Shown: piece after piece, positions 1 to 5,372 of the stretch
Numbering within the stretch: position 1 is the first letter of the stretch
How the letters are laid out: each line of letters starts with the position of its first letter
From: Peptococcaceae bacterium
GTDB taxonomy: Bacteria > Bacillota > Dehalobacteriia > UBA7702
Assembly (NCBI GenBank): GCA_019415505.1
Contig: DXZC01000137.1
Span: 1 to 5,428 of the forward strand
Length of the DNA stretch: 5,428 nucleotides
Direction of reading: 5' to 3'
The notes under the pieces: model-generated
Told to the model about the DNA's origin: nothing
What the model saw: the letters and a program-made list of their open reading frames with translations, nothing else
The model's database searches: none
Made by a program: the position numbers and the translations under genes

Positions 1-117
1 ATAAGTTACCTCAACAAAGGGCATTAACATACATACTAAAGAAACGATAAGGGCAGTGCGAACAATCTCTTTAATTTTTTGGTTTGTTTGCGCTTTTTCC
101 ATTGGTGATGCATTCAT
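1..117 (-). CDS. Riboswitch-controlled membrane protein of unknown function, N-terminal part only
   Basis: Reading leftward from the ATG at 117 gives 39 codons open to the window edge. The start is supported by a GAGGAAG Shine-Dalgarno at 125-131, seven bases upstream; a second in-frame Met at residue 6 lacks such a site. Residues 1-19 are polar and basic (MNASPMEKAQ, then NQKIKEIVR), and residues from about 21 onward turn hydrophobic (TALIVSLVCMLMPFVEV). This looks like a short cytoplasmic N-terminus leading into a first transmembrane helix rather than a cleaved signal peptide. The leader RNA resembles a cobalamin riboswitch and every other gene here concerns B12, so a role in B12 or precursor uptake, or in a B12-dependent or B12-sparing process, is a reasonable inference. 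An ECF-type S component or another secondary transporter would fit this N-terminus, but 39 residues cannot decide. The existence of the gene is fairly sure; its function is not. Confidence 0.7.
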   Translation of the reverse strand, partial: MNASPMEKAQTNQKIKEIVRTALIVSLVCMLMPFVEVTY

Positions 118-142
118 AGTTAAACTTCCTCTACTATTTATC

Positions 143-169
143 AAAAAAACCGTCAAAATTCATTGACGG
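143..169 (-). terminator. Intrinsic terminator in the leader of the left-edge gene
   Basis: On the minus strand, a perfect 7-bp stem CCGTCAA/TTGACGG (150-156 with 163-169) has a 6-base loop and is followed directly by seven T (143-149). It lies between the cobalamin-type aptamer and the ribosome binding site of the left-edge gene, so it can act as the off state of a transcriptional riboswitch. An upstream copy of the 3' arm, TTTGACAGG at 184-192, could pair with CCGTCAA through a single bulged A and serve as antiterminator. That copy can also be held in the small hairpin ACCT/AGGT at 183-197. Confidence 0.85.
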
Positions 170-211
170 CTGATGTGAAATTACCTGTCAAAGAGGTGAA
201 ACGCCATAAAT

Positions 212-304
212 TATGTTCCTGACTCAGCTAAGATATTAAAATCCAAGCCACACAGTGGCTGACCCGCTCAAGATTTTCACTTGATTCCATAAGATATGAA
301 CATA
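212..304 (-). promoter_or_regulatory. Cobalamin riboswitch aptamer (compact, variant B12 box)
   Basis: Read on the minus strand. A closing stem TATGTTC/GAACATA pairs 298-304 with 212-218. Inside it come a small CATA/TATG hairpin, the conserved GGAATCAAGTGAAAATC block with its CAAG/CTTG stem, the core GCGGGTCAGCCACTGTG, and a GCCA/TGGC hairpin whose loop is CTGTG. These are followed by an AT-rich arm and then GAGTCAGGA. These elements match the order and core of the cobalamin riboswitch family. The 3' segment departs from the usual B12 box: where the cbiM leader has AGCCAGAAGACCTGCC, this one has AGTCAGGAACATAATT, so the CCTGCC half is missing. The 5' strand is altered to match (TATGTTC), which keeps the closing stem. 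The ligand is presumably a cobalamin; which form is not readable. Confidence 0.8.
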
Positions 305-316
305 TTAATTTAATTT

Positions 317-345
317 ATTGTACAACAAGTAGCTGTAAAAAGCAA
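317..345 (-). promoter_or_regulatory. Sigma-70-type promoter for the left-edge riboswitch and gene
   Basis: On the minus strand, a -35 box TTGCTT (340-345) and a -10 box TACAAT (317-322) are separated by exactly 17 bases. The predicted start, near position 310, places the 5' end of the RNA a few bases before the aptamer's closing stem at 304. This gives a leader of roughly 190 bases. The fit between promoter and aptamer position is the main support. Confidence 0.65.
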
Positions 346-384
346 TAAAAAAGCAAAAAACCAGTAAATCTTCTTGAGTTTTTC

Positions 385-413
385 TTGCATTGTCATACCA
401 CTTGTTATAAAAT
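385..413 (+). promoter_or_regulatory. Possible promoter for cobD
   Basis: TTGCAT (385-390) and TAAAAT (408-413) are 17 bases apart; an overlapping TATAAA (406-411) would give a 15-base spacer. The site lies about 30 bases ahead of the cobD ATG and is divergent from the left-edge gene's promoter. In such AT-rich sequence this match could be chance. No riboswitch, T-box or long hairpin is visible between it and the gene. Together with the promoter at 317-345, this accounts for the gene-free stretch 305-440. Confidence 0.35.
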
Positions 414-440
414 TAATGAGTTAGGTAAAGGAGGAGAAGA

Positions 441-1475
441 ATGCATAAACATGGAGGCGACGTATATACCTATAAAAATGTGATAGATTTTTCCGCTAAT
501 ATAAATCCCTTGGGAATACCAGAAAGCGTTGTAGCGGCTGCAACTAAAGGGGCAAAACTAGCTGCCCAATACCCTGACGTTCAGTGTCGGGAGCTTAAAG
601 CAGCTTTAAGTGAGCACGAAAACATGCCGCCTGAACAAATAATCTGCGGCAACGGCGCCGCTGATTTGATTTTTTCCTTGGTCTTGGCGGTAAAACCCCA
701 AAAGGCGCTAATTTTAGCCCCTACTTTTTATGAATATGAACAAGCGTTACAAGCTGTAAATTGCCAAATTAAGTATCATAACCTGTTAGAGGCTGATAAT
801 TTTAACTTGACCGAGGCTTACCTGGCGGAACTTGATGACAGCATAGATATTATATTTATTTGCAATCCCAACAATCCCACGGGTTTACTGGTGGAGCCAG
901 AGCTGTTAGAGAAAATATTGCATAAGACTAAAGAGCATAATATATTATTTGTGCTGGATGAATGCTTTAATGACTTTCTAGATCAGCCGGATTCTTACAC
1001 CTTAAAGTCGCAAATAAAATCAGCGGATAATCTTTTTATACTAAAGGCTTTTACGAAGCTTTACGCTATGGCCGGATTACGCCTTGGTTATGGCTTTTCC
1101 GCCAATAGAGAGTTACTACAGAGTATGCAGGAAGTTACCCAGCCTTGGAGTGTTTCCACCCCGGCGCAGTACGGTGGTATTGCCGCCTTAAAGGAGCTGG
1201 AGTATGTTGCCCGCACGAAAAAGATCATCCAAGAGGAGAGAAAGTTTTTAAGCAATGGCCTAAAGGAATTAGGCTTAAAACCATTACCAGGCCAAGCCAA
1301 CTACCTTTTTTTCTCCGGGCCCGAAGGTTTGGCGATTAAAACCAGGGAATACGGTTATATGATTAGAGATTGCAGCAATTACTATGGCTTAACTAAAGGT
1401 TATTACCGCATTGCGGTAAGGCTGCATGAGGAAAATAAAGGGCTTTTAGAGGCCCTGAAAAAGGCCCTAGCTTGA
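441..1475 (+). CDS. cobD: CobD-type PLP enzyme: L-threonine-O-3-phosphate decarboxylase
   Basis: This 344-residue protein is a class I/II (fold type I) PLP enzyme of the CobD/histidinol-phosphate aminotransferase group. CobD decarboxylates L-threonine-O-3-phosphate to (R)-1-amino-2-propanol phosphate, the linker between the corrin ring and the lower ligand; it acts in the cytoplasm. The N-terminal HGGD (4-7) followed by DFSANINPLG (16-25) is characteristic of CobD rather than ordinary HisC. Other landmarks are GNGAADL (70-76), PTFYEYE (94-100), NPNNPTG (142-148), DECFNDF (173-179), and FTKLYAMAGLRLGY (204-217). The PLP Schiff-base lysine is K206, D173 should bind the pyridine nitrogen, and R214 lies near the cofactor phosphate. 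RIAVR (323-327) supplies the C-terminal substrate-binding arginine. AAAGGAGG at 427-434, six bases before the ATG, fixes the start. It is convergent with the cbi operon. Use of serine phosphate instead, or a HisC-like activity, cannot be excluded. Confidence 0.88.
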   Translation: MHKHGGDVYTYKNVIDFSANINPLGIPESVVAAATKGAKLAAQYPDVQCRELKAALSEHENMPPEQIICGNGAADLIFSLVLAVKPQKALILAPTFYEYEQALQAVNCQIKYHNLLEADNFNLTEAYLAELDDSIDIIFICNPNNPTGLLVEPELLEKILHKTKEHNILFVLDECFNDFLDQPDSYTLKSQIKSADNLFILKAFTKLYAMAGLRLGYGFSANRELLQSMQEVTQPWSVSTPAQYGGIAALKELEYVARTKKIIQEERKFLSNGLKELGLKPLPGQANYLFFSGPEGLAIKTREYGYMIRDCSNYYGLTKGYYRIAVRLHEENKGLLEALKKALA

Positions 1476-1482
1476 TAAAAAT

Positions 1483-1528
1483 AAAAAGCCGCTGTGCAAT
1501 GTTAACAGAACATCACAGCGGCTTTTTT
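1483..1528. terminator. Bidirectional intrinsic terminator between cobD and cbiK
   Basis: A perfect 9-bp stem GCCGCTGTG/CACAGCGGC (1488-1496 with 1514-1522) continues, after a two-base bulge, into ATGTT/AACAT (1499-1503 with 1509-1513) closing a 5-base loop. On the plus strand it is followed by six T (1523-1528). On the minus strand it is followed by five T, an A, then more T. It starts 13 bases after the cobD stop and ends 15 bases before the cbiK stop, so it can stop both convergent transcripts. Confidence 0.93.
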
Positions 1529-1542
1529 GTACCTAATTATTA

Positions 1543-2331
1543 TTACTTGTTATCGCTTAACGCAGCTTCAGCGTGTTTTATAAATGTGGCGCGAATTGAG
1601 GGATACTCGCCCAAACCTTTAAGTACGCAGTTTACTTCATAGCCCTCTTTTACCAGCAAGCTGTACCAGGAATCATCTTCCTTACTGGCCATGTCGTTAG
1701 TAGCGTGGTCGCCGGCCACTATCATAAAGGGAGCCAAGGTGATTTTTTTATAGGGGGATTTCTTGAGCATCTTGAGTAGAACCTCAAAACTGGGATAGCC
1801 CTCTACGGTGCCGACAAAAATATGCGGGTAATCTTCCGCCTTAAAGATGTAATCTAAAGCGGCATACACTGAATTGGTTTGGTGGGTAGTACCGTGGCCC
1901 ATTAAAACCAGAGCCTCTTCAGGACCTAAATTAGAGAATTCCTGCCCAATACTGTGCACAACTGAGATAAAGTCATCAGTATACATTAAAAGGGGGTCGC
2001 CAAAGGTAATCTTTGCAAATTTATTTTGCCAGGACAAGGCATCGCTGGTCATTAAATCGTTTTCTACACCGCTCAATATATGGGTTGGCTGTATGAGAAC
2101 ATCGGTTATACCATTGTCCGCCATTTGCGCCATGGCTTCACTCACCGTATTAATCTTTATATTATCCCGCCGCTCTATTTTTTTAATTATCATCTTGCTG
2201 GTCCAGGCCCGATAAAGCTGTCGCTCAGGAAAAGCGGCGGACAGTTCCTCCTCCAGCTTATCTATGGTTTTTTCTCTGGTACTGTCATAGCTGGTGCCAA
2301 AGCTCACAACCAATAACGCTTTTTTAGTCAT
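1543..2331 (-). CDS. cbiK: Anaerobic cobaltochelatase CbiK
   Basis: This 262-residue ATP-independent class II chelatase inserts Co2+ into sirohydrochlorin or its oxidised form, an early committed step of the anaerobic cobalamin route. The length matches the family. The N-terminus KKALLVVSFGTSYDSTRE (3-20) and QPTHILSGVEND (81-92) are family hallmarks. The metal and catalytic positions known from Salmonella CbiK have counterparts: H146 in MGHGTTH (144-150), E177 in VGTVEGYPS (173-181), and H209 in IVAGDHATNDMA (204-215). There is no signal peptide, so it should be cytoplasmic, unlike the periplasmic CbiK variants of some sulfate reducers. The ATG at 2331 lies inside the end of cbiO (8-base overlap) and is preceded by AAAGGAGAGG, implying translational coupling. 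It is the last gene of the operon, before the shared terminator. Ferrochelatase-like activity on sirohydrochlorin is possible, but the context favours cobalt. Confidence 0.95.
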   Translation of the reverse strand: MTKKALLVVSFGTSYDSTREKTIDKLEEELSAAFPERQLYRAWTSKMIIKKIERRDNIKINTVSEAMAQMADNGITDVLIQPTHILSGVENDLMTSDALSWQNKFAKITFGDPLLMYTDDFISVVHSIGQEFSNLGPEEALVLMGHGTTHQTNSVYAALDYIFKAEDYPHIFVGTVEGYPSFEVLLKMLKKSPYKKITLAPFMIVAGDHATNDMASKEDDSWYSLLVKEGYEVNCVLKGLGEYPSIRATFIKHAEAALSDNK

Positions 2332-3187
2332 TTTTCCTCTCCTTTGCTGCGTGTATGTATTTTTCTAAGGTATCTAAGTCCCTGGGTAAAGCCAAACCCG
2401 TTGGTAAAATGCCGCTTTCAGTTAAATCCTGAAATAGCCGCAGGGCGGCGGGCTTTTTGAGATTAGTAGTTTCCAGCGCAGCGCTATTGCTAAAAACAGC
2501 TTCCGGACTACCGTCCAGCAGAACCCGGCCTTTATGGAAAAGTACAACCTCGTCGGCCCAACCATATGCGTAATCAACATCGTGGGTGGCAATGATGATA
2601 GTTATACCGCGAGCCGCCAGTTTATCTACTATATCGTTTACTATTGCCGTATGCTTCGGGTCTAAAGCGGCGGCTGGTTCGTCCAGGACAATCACCTCGG
2701 GATTCATCACCAGAATATCCGCAATGGAAACCTGTTTTTTCTGACCGCCACTTAAAAAGTGAGTAGGCTTATCCCTAAATTCACTTATTTCCAAATCCGC
2801 AATGGACTTTTCTACCCGTGCGGCGGCTTCCGACTCGCTTAAACCTATATTAAGGGCGCCAAAAGCTATTTCTTGATATACGCTGGCGGAAAAAAGCTGA
2901 TTATCCGGATCTTGAAAGACTATGCCAATTTTAGTGCGTATGTCGAGGAGCCCCTGTTTTTTATAGTTATAAGCCTTATCGTGCAGGTAAAGGGTTCCTT
3001 TTTGGGGCTTATTTATACCGTTTAAACAAAGGAAAAAGGTGGACTTACCAGAGCCGTTAGCCCCTAAAAGCGCCACTTTTTTTCCTTTACTAATTGTCAA
3101 ATTAATGCCTTGCAAAGCGGTAGTTCCGTCGCTATATGTAAAATATAGATCCTCCGCTCTGATGATAATATCTTCCTTATTATTCAT
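2324..3187 (-). CDS. cbiO: Cobalt ECF transporter ATPase CbiO
   Basis: This 287-residue ABC ATPase powers the CbiMNQO cobalt importer from the cytoplasmic face of the membrane. All nucleotide-binding motifs are intact: Walker A GANGSGKST (42-50), Q-loop Q92 in VFQDPDNQLF (90-99, the form typical of ECF ATPases), signature LSGGQKKQ (145-152), Walker B VIVLDEP (165-171), D-loop ALDP (174-177), and switch histidine H202 in ATHDVDYAYGWAD. The usual DEPTAGLDP reads DEPAAALDP here, a mild variation that keeps the catalytic Glu170. The remaining roughly 65 residues form the short C-terminal extension seen in this family. The ATG at 3187 has AGGAG at 3199-3203, which overlaps the cbiQ stop region 14 bases upstream. 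A single ATPase gene means a CbiO homodimer is expected. NikO is the close alternative; the cbi context decides. Confidence 0.95.
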   Translation of the reverse strand: MNNKEDIIIRAEDLYFTYSDGTTALQGINLTISKGKKVALLGANGSGKSTFFLCLNGINKPQKGTLYLHDKAYNYKKQGLLDIRTKIGIVFQDPDNQLFSASVYQEIAFGALNIGLSESEAAARVEKSIADLEISEFRDKPTHFLSGGQKKQVSIADILVMNPEVIVLDEPAAALDPKHTAIVNDIVDKLAARGITIIIATHDVDYAYGWADEVVLFHKGRVLLDGSPEAVFSNSAALETTNLKKPAALRLFQDLTESGILPTGLALPRDLDTLEKYIHAAKERKND

Positions 3188-3201
3188 TTTCTACTCTGCT
3201 C

Positions 3202-3975
3202 CTAGTATATAGCTACAAAAATCGCTATAGTAATCAGCATAATCTCAAAAGCAAATATAAAAATTAATTCCGCATTTTTTATTGTATAGGCTTCTGGCAG
3301 GGCCAATATTCTGCCGGAGTAACACCGGGACTCCATGGCGTCGTATAGTTTTCCTGATTTTTGAAAGGAACGCACTAAAAGCACGGCCAAAAGCGAGCCC
3401 AGGGATTTACAGGAGGTTTTAAAATCCTTATTGCCCAATCTACTTTTTTGTGATATCGATAAAGCCGCGGCTAAATCCAAAAGCACGAAAATAAAGCGGT
3501 AAATCAGGAGCATTAGCTCAATGAGCAATTCTGGGCAATGCAGCTTTTTCAATACCATTAAAATATCAGTAATCGGCGTGGAGAGAGAGAGGAAATATAG
3601 GCATGATACGGCGGATAGGGCTGTAAGTATCAGCCGGCACGCGAAAATCAGCGATTCGACGCTAGAGGTGATATACCACTGGAAAAACGGTATGGCAAAA
3701 GCTGACAATGGCTGTGAGGATATATTTATGATAATAGCTACGGTGCTTAAAAGCAGGAAAACCAGGGGTATGGTCATTAACTTAAAAAAATAGGACAAGG
3801 AAGTCCCATTATATAAAACAATGAGACTTCCCATTACCAGTAAAGTAATACTTGATACAAAAATTGAGCGGGAAAGTACGCAAATTAATAAGGTTAATAC
3901 CGCAAAAATAAATTTTACAGTGGGATTTTTAAAGCGTAGTCTGGAAGAATAGCTCAATTTATCAATGAGAATCAT
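3202..3975 (-). CDS. cbiQ: Cobalt ECF transporter transmembrane (T) protein CbiQ
   Basis: This 257-residue integral membrane protein couples ATP hydrolysis by CbiO to the substrate-capture unit CbiMN. Hydrophobic segments lie at about 20-35, 38-55, 66-84, 106-130 and 234-256. The central cytoplasmic part carries the expected CbiQ landmarks: STPITDILMVLKKLHCPELL (132-151), YRFIFVLLDLA (159-169), and two short arginine motifs. The first is QKSRLGNKD (176-184); the second is AMESRCYSGR (213-222), corresponding to the canonical AMxxRxYxG. These arginine helices dock into the ATPase dimer in ECF transporters. The start ATG overlaps the cbiN stop as ATGA (4 bases), with only a weak GGAC upstream, so translation is probably coupled to cbiN. 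The family assignment is secure; cobalt rather than nickel is inferred from CbiN and CbiK beside it. Confidence 0.92.
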   Translation of the reverse strand: MILIDKLSYSSRLRFKNPTVKFIFAVLTLLICVLSRSIFVSSITLLVMGSLIVLYNGTSLSYFFKLMTIPLVFLLLSTVAIIINISSQPLSAFAIPFFQWYITSSVESLIFACRLILTALSAVSCLYFLSLSTPITDILMVLKKLHCPELLIELMLLIYRFIFVLLDLAAALSISQKSRLGNKDFKTSCKSLGSLLAVLLVRSFQKSGKLYDAMESRCYSGRILALPEAYTIKNAELIFIFAFEIMLITIAIFVAIY

Positions 3976-4337
3976 AGCGTTACAGCGTCCTTTTGGTTGT
4001 TATTATGTAATGCTTTGGCCTGATTTTTAGCCTTAGCCTTTTTAGCTTTGGAGCGTTCTCGCAAGGTGCCGATGCCAAAGCCAAAGATGCCTGCTCCTAA
4101 AGCTGCTTGGAGACAAAAGAGCAAGGATTCGGTTTCGCCGCCGGGGGGTTCGATAATAGACTCAGCCCAGGGTTGATAATCGGGATTAATTTCACCGATT
4201 ATCTCTTCTGCCGCCCCATCAGCGCCGCCGAATTCACTATCTCGAATAGTCATAAGAGGTATAATAGCTATGAGCACACAGGCTAAGAGCATTACCACAA
4301 CTATAATGGCATTTTTAGACATTTTCTTATCGGACAT
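3972..4337 (-). CDS. cbiN: Cobalt ECF transporter accessory protein CbiN
   Basis: This 121-residue protein with two membrane spans assists CbiM in loading Co2+. Helix one spans about 10-29 and helix two about 72-92. Between them is the extracytoplasmic loop with the family motifs SEFGGADGAAEE (34-45) and NPDYQPWAESIIEPPGGETESLLF (51-74). I start it at the ATG at 4337, which has AGGAGG (4347-4352) nine bases upstream. The in-frame GTG at 4346 touches that site and would leave no spacing. The start lies 11 bases inside the end of cbiM, and the stop shares ATGA with cbiQ. Typical CbiN proteins are around 90-100 residues. This one has a cytoplasmic tail (93-121) very rich in Lys, Ala, Gln and Asn (RSKAKKAKAKNQAK then NNNQKDAV) whose role is unknown. 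CbiN is diagnostic of a cobalt rather than a nickel system. Confidence 0.93.
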   Translation of the reverse strand: MSDKKMSKNAIIVVVMLLACVLIAIIPLMTIRDSEFGGADGAAEEIIGEINPDYQPWAESIIEPPGGETESLLFCLQAALGAGIFGFGIGTLRERSKAKKAKAKNQAKALHNNNQKDAVTL

Positions 4338-5088
4338 TGAGGGCACCTCCTTTAAAATAACCGAGGTCAGTTAGTTCGTCCTTAGCAAAGGATTCCAAAC
4401 CGATGATTACCACTACGGTAACTAAACCTTCAATGATAGCCAGGGGTACCTGGGTAGCGGCAAATATGCCCATAAATTTAACTAAAGATGCGGCTATACC
4501 TCCTACTTCAGATGGATAAGCCACTGCTAACTGTACTGAAGTTACTACATAGGTAAATAAATCGCCTAAGCAAGCGGCCAGGAATACAGCAACTCTCTTA
4601 TTGGCTTTTAATTTTAAAGAGAGCAAATAAACGCCGTAAGCCACAAAGGGCCCGGCTATGGCCATGGAAAAGGTATTGGCCCCCAGAGTTGTCAAGCCGC
4701 CGTGGGCTAAAAGTATGGCCTGGAATAGTAAAACAATGACGCCGATTATACTCATGGCGCTAGGCCCAAAGAGTATGGCTCCTAAGCCAGTACCGGTAGG
4801 ATGGGAGCTGCTACCTGTAACAGATGGTATCTTGAGGGCGGAGAGAACAAAGGCATAGGCGCCGACCATGGCAAGTAACAGAAGAACGCGTCTGTTTTCT
4901 TTAATGGTCTTTTTAATTGAGAAAAAGCCTGCGATGAGAAAGGGAATACAAAGCGCTCCCCAGCCTATGCAATAGGACATGGGTAAGTACCCTTCCATAA
5001 TGTGCATTGCGTTCACTCCAGGAGTGAGACAGAAAACCACGGCAAATACGGCGGCTACTGAGACAATGCGTTGTTGATTTGTTGTCAT
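4327..5088 (-). CDS. cbiM: Cobalt ECF transporter substrate-capture protein CbiM
   Basis: This 253-residue membrane protein is the metal-binding S unit of CbiMNQO. Residues 1-27 form a signal peptide (hydrophobic VAAVFAVVFCL, then VNA just before the cleavage point). Cleavage after A27 would expose MHIMEGYLP (28-36) as the mature N-terminus. In the CbiM/NikM family, the amine of that first Met, the following His (H29 here) and a later His, here in SSSHPTGTGLG (H96), make up the metal site. LLAHGGLTTLGANTFSMA (126-142) is another family hallmark. Several hydrophobic helices follow, up to about residue 230. TAGGAGGA (5093-5100) fixes the ATG at 5088. It is the first gene of the operon, about 250 bases downstream of a strong promoter and directly under a cobalamin riboswitch. 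The end of the gene contains the cbiN ribosome binding site. NikM is the alternative, disfavoured by cbiN and cbiK. Confidence 0.95.
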   Translation of the reverse strand: MTTNQQRIVSVAAVFAVVFCLTPGVNAMHIMEGYLPMSYCIGWGALCIPFLIAGFFSIKKTIKENRRVLLLLAMVGAYAFVLSALKIPSVTGSSSHPTGTGLGAILFGPSAMSIIGVIVLLFQAILLAHGGLTTLGANTFSMAIAGPFVAYGVYLLSLKLKANKRVAVFLAACLGDLFTYVVTSVQLAVAYPSEVGGIAASLVKFMGIFAATQVPLAIIEGLVTVVVIIGLESFAKDELTDLGYFKGGALNVR

Positions 5089-5113
5089 GTTTTCCTCCTA
5101 ATTATAATGATGT

Positions 5114-5149
5114 AAAATAAAACACCCGGCTTGCATAGCAAGGCGAGTG
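5114..5149 (-). terminator. Riboswitch-controlled terminator ahead of cbiM
   Basis: On the minus strand, CACTCG (5144-5149) pairs with CGGGTG (5123-5128), including one T-G pair. After a single C-C mismatch, CTTGC pairs with GCAAG around a TAT loop. TTTTATTTT follows at 5114-5122. The 5' arm of this hairpin is also the 3' arm of the antiterminator at 5142-5182, so the two cannot form together. This is the expected stop point when cobalamin is bound. Confidence 0.85.
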
Positions 5150-5182
5150 TAGGAAATCATAATGATTTCAATACACTTCGCC
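5142..5182 (-). promoter_or_regulatory. Antiterminator hairpin of the cbiM leader
   Basis: On the minus strand, GGCG-A-AGTGTA (5172-5182) pairs with TACACT-CGCC (5142-5151), leaving one bulged base. After a small internal loop, GAAATCA pairs with TGATTTC around TTA, giving about 17 base pairs in all. It swallows the 5' arm of the terminator. An upstream stretch CACTGACGC (5193-5201) can instead pair with GCGAAGTG (5174-5181) through a small internal loop, giving a plausible anti-antiterminator set by ligand binding. Confidence 0.7.
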
Positions 5183-5209
5183 ATCGCTCGTAGCGTCAGT
5201 GCGGGCACC

Positions 5210-5327
5210 CATATTTGGCAGGTCTTCTGGCTCAGAGGGGGAACCCCTCCTTACAGCGGCGCGACCGCGCAGGATTTTCACCTGACTTCCCTATTCTCCC
5301 GCTATAGTATAGCAGGCACCAAATATG
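5210..5327 (-). promoter_or_regulatory. Cobalamin riboswitch aptamer upstream of cbiM
   Basis: On the minus strand, a perfect 9-bp closing stem CATATTTGG/CCAAATATG joins 5319-5327 with 5210-5218. Inside are GGTGCC, the hairpin GCTAT/ATAGC, and the conserved block GGGAAGTCAGGTGAAAATCC. The core GCGCGGTCGCGCCGCTGTAA comes next, then a GAGGGG/CCCCTC hairpin, and finally the canonical B12 box AGCCAGAAGACCTGCC. This is a textbook cobalamin riboswitch. With the hairpins at 5114-5182 it should repress the cobalt importer and chelatase at transcription when cobalamin is plentiful. Confidence 0.96.
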
Positions 5328-5343
5328 TTTTATTTTCATAGGA

Positions 5344-5372
5344 ATATTAACACAGTATTTTTAACTTGTCAA
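5344..5372 (-). promoter_or_regulatory. Sigma-70-type promoter of the cbiMNQOK operon
   Basis: On the minus strand, a consensus -35 TTGACA (5367-5372) is followed after exactly 17 bases by the -10 box TAATAT (5344-5349). The predicted start near 5337 lies about ten bases ahead of the aptamer's closing stem. This gives a leader of about 250 bases before the cbiM ATG. The close match to consensus suggests high basal transcription with control left to the riboswitch. Confidence 0.85.

Noticed and set aside
1088..1339. Small open frames inside cobD on both strands (70 and 64 codons).
   Set aside because: Both overlap the conserved PLP-enzyme reading frame, and neither has a plausible ribosome binding site or domain.
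1874..2316. Plus-strand open frames of 113 and 78 codons opposite cbiK.
   Set aside because: They are antisense shadows of a well-supported cbiK, without ribosome binding sites or recognisable protein features.
3521..3793. Plus-strand open frame of 90 codons opposite cbiQ.
   Set aside because: It lies wholly within the coding region of cbiQ, which has clear family motifs. It has no supporting start site and its composition looks random.
4338..4346. GTG at 4346 as the start of CbiN (three residues longer).
   Set aside because: The AGGAGG site directly abuts this GTG, leaving no spacing. The ATG at 4337 has a normal 9-base spacing.
4658..4858. Plus-strand open frame of 66 codons opposite cbiM.
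   Set aside because: It is antisense to the conserved HGGLTTLGAN and HPTGTGLG region of cbiM, whose codon constraints explain the open frame.
5142..5182. The long hairpin with near-palindromic core as a mobile-element end or repeat.
   Set aside because: Its arms interlock with the terminator and the upstream aptamer in a way that riboswitch control explains. No second copy, transposase or target duplication is visible in the window.
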